From assembly GCA_013398295.1 (NCBI GenBank), contig VZSF01002918.1, positions 62,001 through 126,000 on the forward strand: 64,000 nucleotides of DNA, given 5' to 3'. The stretch comes from Chionis minor. Lineage: Eukaryota; Chordata; Aves; Charadriiformes; Chionididae. Shown one piece after another: positions 1 through 9,553 of the stretch. Each line of letters starts with the position of its first letter. Positions within the stretch are counted from its first letter, which is position 1. The notes under the pieces are model-generated. The model did not search any database. It was not told the origin of the DNA and saw only the letters and a program-made list of their open reading frames with translations. Made by a program: the position numbers and the translations under genes.

Positions 1-1911
1 GTATTACTAATGTTGGCATTAGTGGAGGCAGCTGTTTTTAGATGTTTGGTATTTCAGGGATGTGAGTTTAGCATCGTTATTAGAACTACAGCTTACTATA
101 CTCCTCTGCTAACTTTCCAACAGTGAGCAGATGGTTACCCTATTACCAACCATTTGCATTTAACATATTGAAATGATTTATATACCACATGTCACCAAGC
201 AAAGTGAAAACAGTCAATGGCAACTAATTACTTGAGTGTGAAGATGCATATCTCAACGTATGTATCCTTATTGTAATGAAATTTTATCTTTTTGCTTGTT
301 AATAGGTTTAATGTGCAGCGTAACAGAAATACTGATGGTAGTTAAATGTGAACCGCTGTGTCCCTCTGTCATCGGGACAGGATTGCTGTAATTAGCATTT
401 GTATCATTACTCCCGTTATGTGCCTGTTTATGAGCGATGGTGCAGCGAGGACAGATTATAACAATCCATCGTGATTCTCAACCAATCTTTCTTAAGTGTA
501 TTTCAAAGTACTTTATAAATCTTAATACATCAGGTACTGGCTCATATTACAGGCCAACACACATCTAAAGAAGGTGGAAGCAGGGTTACTGCACGGCAGA
601 GAGGAAAGATGTTCTGCCTAGCTCCCATAAAGACAGAAATGGATTTAAGGGTGAAAATGAAAAAAAATCACAAGGTCTTCCAGGGAGTTTGCAAAGAAGC
701 AGCAGCCAACTATTGACATTTGCACAAACATCAAAGTCAGAGGATAAACTCAGGGGTTCAAAGAAAGTGCATAACTTTAGAAAACTGCCCTCTAGCACTG
801 GGATATGGGCATATGTATGTACCATATTTATTACATTTATCCATAGTATGTCTCAAGGCCTGATCAGCCTTAACCCACAGCATGAAGCTATGGATTACCA
901 GCCTCTTCCTGAAATCTTTTTGTTTGTTTTTAGGCTTATTTTAAAACAGTGGTCATCACCCCAGAAATGTCAAAATAATCATCAGTGATGTACAGCTAGG
1001 TTACTCCAGAGCATGGCAGCATTTCCAGTATAGAAGTCATACCAATCGTTCCTCTTTATTAATTGCTACTTGCTTAGAAGTCTGGATGAACTGTTGTGTG
1101 AGCAACCAGATGCTGTTCACAGACAGACTCTAAGGCTCCAAGGACTTGGTGTGCTGCAAAAATTAAAGGTGGTCTCATACAGTATATCAAGTTCTCCAAT
1201 TCCTGTTCCCTCCTAATGTCATTAGAATGCCTCTTGCCATTCAATGTCCTTTCATTCCTACCACGTCCCACAGATCTAACCGGGACAGCACTGTCCTGCT
1301 TTCCTGAATGTGTCAGCAGCCAGACTTTCTCTTGGGAATGCTACCTGCAGCACAACCCCTCATCTCCTTTTCCCTGACCATATTACTGCCTGCTAAATTC
1401 ACAGCATTGCCATTTTTTTCTTTAGCTCTCTTCTTACTTTTCCATGAACAAGATTATATTCTATGAAAACAGAATTACTGCGGTGTTGAAAACTTACTAT
1501 GTTGTTCAGCCCTGTTAACAAGATGTTTTACCTGTGTTTTACTGAGGATCTTTGGTGCCGACTCATCTGCGCTACAGCCCACTGCAATCAGGTAAGAACC
1601 ATGATGATTCCCTTTGTGCACTGGTACTGCTGAGGCCCATTAATCCCAGAGACGGACTCAAGAGTGCAGGAGAGGAAGGGTTCTCACAGATCCTATGTAA
1701 TGAAACTATTAGACCTTTACCTTTACTAATTCACTTCCCAGTTTTCCGGATAGGTGTCTCCGTGTGACTGAATCACTGGACTTAGCAGAACTGTCCTGCT
1801 TTACATCAGCCTTATAATATGAACATAAGAGAGGATGAAAAGACTGTCAGGTGCGTTTTTCTCTCATTTCTTTTAAACAGAAGCTGGGACCACCTCTTTC
1901 TGTCCTCTCCA

Positions 1912-1944
1912 TCCTTTCTTTCTTTCTTTCCTTCCTTCCTCTCC
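1912..1944 (+). repeat. Pyrimidine (CTTT/CCTT) simple repeat
   Basis: This is 33 bases of C and T only, passing from CTTT-type to CCTT-type units. On the NTNG1 strand it reads as a purine tract. Confidence 0.8.
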
Positions 1945-2101
1945 ATCACTCATTTTCGCTCACTTCTCCTATATGAACGCATTGGAAACTCATCAGTTTA
2001 ATACAGGTAACTTCACTGAAATTAATCCTGATTTACAGGATGGCATCTGAAGCTAGTATCAGGTCTGGTCTCATGTTTCAATACTTAACTTCTCATAACA
2101 T

Positions 2102-2107
2102 GTATGC
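2102..2107. repeat. Target-site duplication, left copy
   Basis: GTATGC sits immediately before the TGT start of the LTR and is identical to 2906-2911. Confidence 0.85.
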
Positions 2108-2449
2108 TGTCCTGGTTTGAGGTAAAACAGGACAAATTTTGTTCAGTAACTCTTGCTTTCTAACTAGGCCTCTTCTAACTGCTGAAATTAACAGCATATT
2201 GTGCAGAAAACTGCTCTTTCTCAGAGTGATAAGACCCATGTTTATAGCTGATGCCAAGGCACGGTATGCAGAGGCCCTTGCTTACACTTATTGCGATAAC
2301 AACCAAGGCCAGACACCTTGTTATTTGCCCTGCTGGAGGGTTGGAAGCAGAGAGGCGTAGAGGGGTCCCATCTGTGGGGAGGAGCAGACAGGACAGGTGA
2401 CCCAAAACTGACCAAACAGTGTATTCCATCCCATCTGCATCATGCTCTG

Positions 2450-2456
2450 TATAAAA
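2450..2456 (+). promoter_or_regulatory. LTR TATA box
   Basis: TATAAAA lies inside the LTR about 340 bp from its 5' end. This is a plausible U3 position for the retroviral core promoter, and transcription would then start roughly 25-30 bp downstream. Confidence 0.65.
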
Positions 2457-2785
2457 GCTGAGGGATCAAAGGCTCAGCATCCGTTGTTTCAGTTGTTCTG
2501 GTTTTCTGTTTTACGGCTTCCGGCTCCTTCTTCGACTTGCTTGGGCTTTTGCTCTTGCTGGGGCTCGTGCTTTCCTTCTTCAATGGCCGGCGTCCGAGGA
2601 GGACTCCGTCGGTTCGTCTGCCTTTGATCCTGACCCGTGTGTTCCTGGATCCAGTTCCCTTCCGTCGCTGATTCCAGTCTGGGACTTCCCAGTGCCTGCT
2701 GGTGACGGGATTGTCATCCTGGGAGCTTGATACGGTTTTGTATATATTTCATTATTTTCTTTTGTTATTTTATTCTTTATATTTC

Positions 2786-2791
2786 ATTAAA
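2786..2791 (+). terminator. LTR polyadenylation signal
   Basis: ATTAAA lies in an AT-rich stretch about 120 bp before the LTR end. It is followed by a CT-rich tract and a stable hairpin at 2831-2851, which fits the R/U5 boundary of an LTR. Confidence 0.55.
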
Positions 2792-2830
2792 GTAGTTTAG
2801 TTCTTACTAAACTAGTCTCTCTCCTTCTCT

Positions 2831-2851
2831 CTCTCCTGCTCGGCAGGAGAG
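2831..2851 (+). other. Perfect hairpin in LTR R/U5
   Basis: CTCTCCTGC (2831-2839) pairs exactly with GCAGGAGAG (2843-2851) around a TCG loop. It lies about 40 bp after the polyadenylation signal. Its role is unknown; stem-loops near LTR poly(A) sites are common in retroviral RNAs. Confidence 0.7.
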
Positions 2852-2876
2852 AGGGAACATCTGTCGCTCGGCTTGC

Positions 2877-2895
2877 TTGGGCCGATCCGGCCCAA
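2877..2895 (+). other. Hairpin near the LTR 3' end
   Basis: TTGGGCC (2877-2883) pairs exactly with GGCCCAA (2889-2895) around a 5-base loop, ten bases from the end of the LTR. Confidence 0.65.
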
Positions 2896-2905
2896 ACCCA
2901 CGACA

Positions 2906-2911
2906 GTATGC
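2906..2911. repeat. Target-site duplication, right copy
   Basis: GTATGC sits immediately after the ACA end of the LTR and is identical to 2102-2107. The perfect match argues that the insertion is not very old. Confidence 0.85.
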
Positions 2912-5645
2912 AGCATTTACTACAGCACTGTACTGGAGGGAAAAAAGAGGAAAGGCAGCAAAGTTAACTCTCTTAGTTTCAAATATTTCCCTACATCACA
3001 GCTGAACAATGTCTCATTTATTACAACTAATAAAAAAGACTAACAGAGAGAAACATCACCTGTGTCAAGAGAAAGCCTGTGGATATTCTGGGTTCAACTA
3101 CTACCTTCTGAGGCACTTCATATGTGAGGAGTGTCCAGGAAAAATCAGCTCTTAAGTACACGTAATTAGAGACTGAAATGGACAAAACTAATTGGTACCC
3201 ACAGTAGGGATCAGAATGTTAAATTAAGAAACAAAAGACAACACCACCCTCTCCCCCCCACCAAGTTGGTACTTCCCGTTACTTGTGAAATAGTTGGAAA
3301 CTTTTAAACTTTTAAGATGATAATATGTTGTACCACTCCAGCTTTAATTTCAACCTGAAGGACATCCCTGTGCCAGGAATCATCTGTATATGTGATCCAG
3401 GAGATCCTTAAGCTTATTTCAGTGTTTGCATTAAATTGAACTCTTTTGAAATGACAAGCTTAAAGGGAAGAAAGTTTCTGCAAGATATTGGAATCACTGA
3501 ATTTATTCAGAAAGGCTCTTTGGGTAGCTTTTCAGTATACAAAGTAATACAGAAAGAAAAATTCTCATTTCTTTCATCAGGAGTTTCATCTCTACTCCTT
3601 TAATGTTCAATGGCAAAATGAATTAGACTGCAAAAAGGCTTGGTGCCTCTCCTCAAACACCCTGATCCTGCACAATACTGAGCTTCCTTGAAAGACAGCT
3701 GGGGGAGATCAGTATGAAAATACTTGACATCTTGCAAAACAAGCCAAGAAAAGATGATCAAATGCTAATGAGCAAAGGTGGTGAGTGAAACCTGGTGATT
3801 TAAACCTACTAGTTTGAAAAGCGTATAGCAGAATTAGAGACCTAGTCAGCCATCCAGACTCTAATGCTCTGCTCCCCTTCCACTCGCTACGAGACTGAGA
3901 CTAATCTGAGCTGATGGATGTGACCTGTGCCGCCAGGATGGAGGCTGGAAACCAGTATTATTTGAACATGGGCAGGAGTAAAACCCATCCAGGACACCTG
4001 TACTGAGTAAACCATTGGAGACTGCTCATGTGACCAGTGACCATTTAATTATTTTAGTTCCTGATGATCCCAGATTTGTTTACAGAAAATGAAGGACTAT
4101 TTTCCTGAGTGATATATTACAGTAGGTATATTAAAAAAGCTAACTGCACTTGGGAGTTAAAGATAAATTGACATGCTCTTAAATACATACATTTCTTTTT
4201 CTTTCCTCTTCTCTAATGAGTCCATAATTTAATTGGAGAATCGCATACTAGTACAAATCTCAAAGGAGAGCAAGCTGCTTATGCAAGTGTTCTCGTAAAA
4301 CAAAGAGTATTCAAGTATGGTAAATAAATACTAGAAACAAGAATGGTATTCAGTTGTCTCCTTAAAAGCTTGAAGCCTACATATCTTCATGTTGATGGTC
4401 TGGTTCTGAGCTGAACATTAATGAAAACATTTTCTATTATAAATAAAACTAAAGCACTTCTATATATTACCACTTCCCTAGGGCAAAGTTCTGCTTTTGG
4501 GTAAATTACAGAGCGATATTATTACAGCGTTGTCAAATGCACGCCAGAGCGACATACAGATTTAATCCATCTGTAGACTAAGCCAGAGGAGGAAGCTTGG
4601 TACAGCCCAGCCTTCCTGCTGAGGGCTGCAGCTCAGGCTCCCAACTCAGGGGGGCAGATCAGCTCTTTTTAAGAGGAAGGGACCTCACCTGCCCCACATC
4701 CACCAGGGCAGTACTCAGTGGGTCAGGGGCACAGCTGGCAGGAGGGGCATTATTTCTGTAAAAATACAAAAAAAGCCCCAGGCCCCTAAGTAGCAAATAT
4801 GCTTTCCTTCGGAGTAATTTATTCAGCTTCTGAGACGAATTTAAATTTAGAAGAGAGAATGTGAGAGCAAGAAACTGCTAAAACTGAGGCTACTTTTCAC
4901 TTGCGTATGGCGAGTTAGAGGTTTCTATTGCTGTTGGAACTGCAATTGGAGCTGAGACAGGGTCAGAAAACCCTGGGGCTTAAATATAGAAGCTTCAAGG
5001 CGAGAAGAGTATAAAAATAAATTCCAAAGGGCTTAATAACATTGTACAGAGGCTGGATATTCTGGTGTCAGAAGGGAACTGGTGGCTCTTAGATCAAAAC
5101 CTAATCACCCAAAAGCAATAAGATCATTTGTTTCAGCCAGCTAGTCATTCTATCACCCACCAGGGCAATGTTTTTTTTACTAGCATCCTGAATTAATTTA
5201 CAGTGTAGAAATGTACACGTCACTGAGAATATAACAGCAAAAATACTTTGGAATGAATACGGTTAAACCTTTAGCAGCCTCATCCAAAATCTGCTAGGAA
5301 CCTTTTGCTTGACTTCAAAGGCATTATTATCAGCATCTTAGCGAACTTTTCCCACAAAAAAAAAAGATGTTAAAAAAGGGAGCTGTGCCTCACAGCTTAT
5401 GGCCAGGATTGTCCTTCACATGGAATGGCAGACAGGCAGAGCTCGCAGACAGTCCAGGCCACCTCTGCCGGCAGCAACGTGAGAGAAACCTTCCTGAGGT
5501 GACCACACAGGACACCCTCTGAATCTCTGCAGCAAGGCCACATGAGGGGAAACGTGTCTGCTCTTTCTTAGCTTCCCATCCCAGAAGACTTTTATTTATG
5601 CATTAGTCGACCTTTCTAGCCGTTAGGACCATCTTGCTTCAGCAG

Positions 5646-5838
5646 TTAATTAACACAAGTGCCATAATTTAATACAGTTAATGCTACTTGATGCCCTTTA
5701 ATGTACCTTCCATTAGTGATATTATTGTAGTATTACCCTGTAAATTAAAATGAGATCAAGACTAAGAGAGGCTCTCTTTAATTAAGGTACTGGCACACTA
5801 CATCGTCCATTATTCACTAGAAAAAATCACGGTGATTT
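5646..5838. promoter_or_regulatory. Candidate noncoding regulatory block
   Basis: The stretch has two homeodomain-type cores (TTAATTAA at 5646-5653 and TTTAATTAA at 5777-5785) and an odd-length palindrome, AAATCAC-G-GTGATTT, at 5824-5838. It has no repeat signature and no open frame. Function is inferred only from motif content; conservation was not tested. Confidence 0.25.
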
Positions 5839-8800
5839 AGTGAAGCAGACCATCAGTAAATTGGAATTAGTTCATGCGGATTATTAGGTTTCTTGAATAA
5901 TGGAGCACAATGGGGCTGCTGAAATTGCTAACAGCCGTGTTTCCTTTTTTTCATCATCTTAAGACATACACAATGGAAGTGGTAAATTGAAGATGAATAA
6001 ACAGGTGGCAATAGAGGAGGTAAGGCGTTTGTTGAGAGTACACAGGCTTTCACCAATAATGCAATGTACATCAGGCTTATTTCACACCAAAATGCAAAGC
6101 AATGACAAAACAAACCCTATATAAAGTGGGCAAGTCTCCTATCTATAATTTGTTGTGAAGTATTAACCGCTCTAGCATCTTGTATATTAAATATGGCAGC
6201 TTTAAGACAGAGCCTTTTCATTGTCATTGATCCCTAAAATACAATGCGAAAAAAATGACATTTTATGCTGCCTTTAGAAATATTCCATTATGAGCTTTGG
6301 TGATTTTAACTGTATTGAACCTATAGGTTACTTTTTTCAGTAAAAGGACTAGCTTTAAAATTTTTCTGTTAGCATCACCCATCCACCATGTGTTGAGTTC
6401 CTCGGTAATATCCCTCTGCATCCTGTCCTCCTGGAACAGCCTAGTCTAGCCTTACTAAATATATATGAATATCTAGGTCTCAAAGCCCAGAATATGAGAC
6501 ATTGTAGCAAAAAAACCCCAAAACAAAACAAAAAAGAAGTAACAATTTCCAGTTAACATCATAATTAACCTGCAAAGGCTTGAAAGCTCAGCTGAATCAG
6601 AAAGGGTGGAACAAAAGCCCTGGTAACTCTCGCTTGGGTCCATCATGTTCCCGTGCTCAGGGCATATGACCATAAATGCTGATTTGGAGGCTCTTCAGGG
6701 GGGCCTGTAAGGTTTCTGGTAGGAGACCAAAAATACCTAAAACTGGGTGAGAGTGGGCCTATTGCAAGTTAACTTTGGTGCGACCCAACAGTGAGGGACT
6801 GCGTGCTGCAGCCCCACAGCTACTTAGCAGTAAGCAAGCCCATAAATTCTTTAACAAGGAGAGCTCGCTACGTATTGAAGGAAAGGCCACCAAATCCCTA
6901 AAGAGCTGTTCTTCTCATTAGCGGAAGAGTGATAAGAATTCACATGAATCTAATCTAGTGAGATACTATTACACATCAGATATTTCTTTTAAAGCATGTG
7001 TCCAATTACTGCAGCATTTAGACAACAAGCATCAGCATCAGGTACGTTCTCTCTACAGTCACGCTTCATTTTTACAGACAATTTTTCACAAGATTGCCAT
7101 GCCCCAGATGTGCTCAGAAGGTTTCTGTTTCTAATTTGCATGCAATGCTCTTTTTTAATCCTGCAGATGCTTTCTTTGATAGAGTACTGATAGTCTAATT
7201 GAAGTCAGACTAAGCTCCAAATGGATTTTCAGACAGGGAGCAGCTTTTCCTTCAAGCGTAAGGACCTTCAAATCCTGAGCTTTGACATGATCCCTCTGTA
7301 GAGCTAACCTGTGTGGGGCCCAGCGGAGAAAGGATACACATTAAATACAGCGTATGCGTTATTTTTTTATATACCGAGGTTAATGTTACTGAACTATTTC
7401 AAACAGTATCTTAAGCTCTCCCTGATCCACTTGGCCCTCTCAAGAGCTGGCTGAAAAATAATTTACAATGTAAATAATGAGAGTTACAATAAGAATTCTT
7501 GAAACAGTGACATTTATCTCATACTTTCACATGTTCAATTAGTGATTCTGTATGTACGCACATCTATTTGCTGTGGACACAGAAGATCGTACATACATGC
7601 TAAATCTACGGTCCTAAGAGATATATTTTGATGTCATATAAAAGTATGTCAGCAAGGCAAAAGTCCTTAAACATTCAAATCTGTACTTGGCATCAATTCT
7701 TCCTTTACATGAAGTTAGGGGAATATTTTTCAATGGATTATATCACAGTAATTTGATTCTATTTTGACTTTATGTATTGATTTTTGCAATATGGAAATGC
7801 TTATGAACATGAAAGGCTTGTATAAAAGAGGTAGAAAATGGCAAACTCACTACAGGAGTGATAATGATACAGCATTCTATATAATCACTGTCTCTATTTT
7901 TTTCGAGTAAGTCTTATGTCTGCAAAAAATGCCCTGGCCTTCCAAGGTACATTAGCTTTCCTGTTCATTTTGATACTTAGCTCCTCTTAAAAAAAAAAAA
8001 ATCTTTTAAAAAGGAAGATTTGAACTCTCTATAGAAGCAACAGAAAAGAAGAAAAAGGTACTTTGCAGAGGTAAATTGCTAATAGAGAAGGTCTCATTTA
8101 TTTCTTCTGAACAAATTGGCATCCAAGACACAGGTAAGGAGTATCGCCCTCCTGCTCGAGGTCATCAGTCAATTGCTAGTTTGAGTTGGGAAGAAAATTT
8201 CCCGATAGGAATGTCATTGCACAGTTATTATTTTTGGGACTACGGCACCTGATACCAGCCACTGCTTGCCCGAGGGGGACTATTTGTCTGGAACCCAGCT
8301 GAGTATTCATCTTTGTTGTATTCAAATCACTCTCTCCAAACCAACCACTGTTGGTTTTTTCCATTTTACTTCAGCTTCAGTGCATTTCAGAGCTAATTAA
8401 AGTACAAGGAATGGACTCTAATCTCTGCCGCCTTCCTTGTTCACAGGCAGTTCACAGCTGGACCTAGGGGGAAGGGTCCGCGCAAGGGCTGCTGTATCAA
8501 TCACAGCTTACATTAAATGCCTGAAAAAGTCAAATGATAAAACAACATCTCTCCTTTTAGTTGACTGCCATCAGATAAGACTCCAACTGTAAAAAAGCAG
8601 AAAATGTCCTAATGCCAGGATGGATTCCTGAGGCAACGTAAGAAACTGTTAATATCATCTGGCTCATGAGACCTAGGGCTTAAGATCCCGGGCTGGTGAT
8701 AGCGAACCCCTGGGACTTTGTGCTGCTGAGTCAGAAACTTCTAGTATGACCCGAAACAGACTTCAACTGAGCCAGATTTCCAATGAACAGACTTGACAGA

Positions 8801-8885
8801 AAATGTCGTCATGTTTGGGGACATAAACGGTTTTGAATAACCTCTAAAACCAAACATACATGCCTGTTTCTAAAGCTATATATTC

Positions 8886-8894
8886 TCTTACCTT
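8886..8894 (-). other. NTNG1: Splice donor of the NTNG1 exon
   Basis: On the minus strand the exon ends GGAAG and the intron starts GTAAGAG, a near-consensus donor. The GT is at 8891-8890. The exon ends two bases into a codon, so the next exon must supply the third base. In the mammalian protein that next exon begins the first laminin-EGF repeat. Confidence 0.93.
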
Positions 8895-9532
8895 CCGTAT
8901 ACCCTTATGTCTGAAATTGCATAAAAGTAGCGTGCCAGGTGTTGCTCGTCTACATATATTTCTCCAGTTGCTGGCCTAAGCAGTCTTATCCTCAGATCTG
9001 TGATGGTAAAGAAATCTCTTAACTTCTTGGTTGTGTCAAGCTGTCCATAAAGAGAAGCCATGTTATGAAGCCGAGGTCCAGCAAAAAAAGCAAATCTATC
9101 TTTGATTTCAAAGTGGATTATTTTACTATTTGTCATGTACCCAGTAGAGTATTCCTCTGTGCAAATGATTTCTAGGACTGTGTGCTGCGATAAATCCCTC
9201 ACTGATTTTGGATCCATGTGGAAAGCATCTAAGCAGTCTGTGGCATAGTATTGGTAGGGCTGCCATGTTCGTCCATAGTCAAGTGATTTCTCCAGGATCA
9301 TTTGGTCTGGACGGCCAGATTCAAAAGTGATAACTATGTTATCCGTCAGTTCAATGGTTTTGTTCCAGGAGAGCGTAATATTAACATGAAGAGGCTTTGG
9401 ATAATCCTTCCAAGTTGTGGACTGCCAAAATGTGGAGGGATGCCTTCCTTCGAGGTCGAACATCAGTTCCGGAGGATGAGCCAGTTCTTGGGTACTCGCA
9501 TCACACTCGTTATTGCACATGTAGGGATTCCC
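8892..9532 (-). CDS. NTNG1: Netrin-G1 internal exon (LN domain)
   Basis: This single exon encodes 213 complete codons plus two bases. It starts in phase 0 with Gly-Asn-Pro-Tyr-Met-Cys and ends after Val-Tyr-Gly plus the first two bases of an AGN codon (Arg or Ser). The protein closely matches the central and C-terminal part of the laminin N-terminal domain of netrin-G1, by my memory of the mammalian protein, where it would start near residue 83. Recognisable stretches include HPPELMFD, ITFESGRPDQMILEKSLDYG, TWQPYQYYATDCLDAF and RFAFFAGPRL. Cysteines lie at exon residues 6, 10, 100 and 124. N-glycosylation sequons lie at residues 51 (NIT) and 57 (NKT). Netrin-G1 is a GPI-anchored presynaptic adhesion protein; its LN domain binds NGL-1 (LRRC4C). 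Netrin-G2 is the main alternative, but the residues fit netrin-G1 better. The open frame continues upstream to 9616, but that part is intron because of the acceptor at 9533. Confidence 0.96.
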
Positions 9533-9553
9533 CTGGAAAAGAGCAAAGCAGTG
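9533..9553 (-). other. NTNG1: Splice acceptor of the NTNG1 exon
   Basis: Read on the minus strand, the intron ends with a pyrimidine-rich tract, tgctttgctcttttccag, directly before GGGAATCCC. The AG is at 9534-9533. This fixes the exon start in phase 0, which agrees with the recalled human junction, where the upstream exon ends on a complete Met codon. Confidence 0.93.

Larger units (their letters stand above)
2108..2905 (+). mobile_element. Solo LTR of an endogenous retrovirus
   Basis: The element begins TGTCCTGG and ends CCCACGACA, the standard TG...CA termini of an LTR. It is flanked on both sides by the same six bases, GTATGC. It has LTR anatomy in the plus direction: a TATA box (2450-2456), an ATTAAA polyadenylation signal (2786-2791), and a CpG-rich R/U5 part with two strong hairpins. 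No internal retroviral sequence or second LTR is present, so it is a solo LTR left by recombination between two LTRs. A 6 bp duplication fits alpha- or beta-retrovirus-like (ERVK-type) integration better than ERV1 (4 bp) or ERVL (5 bp); this family placement is inference. It lies antisense to NTNG1, the usual orientation for LTRs tolerated in introns. Confidence 0.88.
1..8891 (-). other. NTNG1: NTNG1 intron downstream of the LN exon (partial)
   Basis: This is noncoding sequence between the LN exon and the next exon, which I expect to encode the first laminin-EGF repeat. I looked on the minus strand for a cysteine-rich EGF-like segment and found none, so the next exon probably lies before position 1. 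The stretch holds the solo LTR (2108-2905), a 33 bp pure pyrimidine tract (1912-1944) and two AT-rich blocks that may be regulatory (about 310-500 and 5580-5960). The part from 2912 to 5579 and the part from 5961 to 8885 show nothing else I can name. Confidence 0.85.

Noticed and set aside
2139..2627. Short open frames inside the solo LTR (both strands)
   Set aside because: They lie in U3/R of an LTR, which does not encode the main retroviral proteins, and show no domain.
1..8885. Next NTNG1 exon (first laminin-EGF repeat)
   Set aside because: I looked on the minus strand for a cysteine-dense segment with flanking splice sites and saw none. A very short exon could still have been missed.
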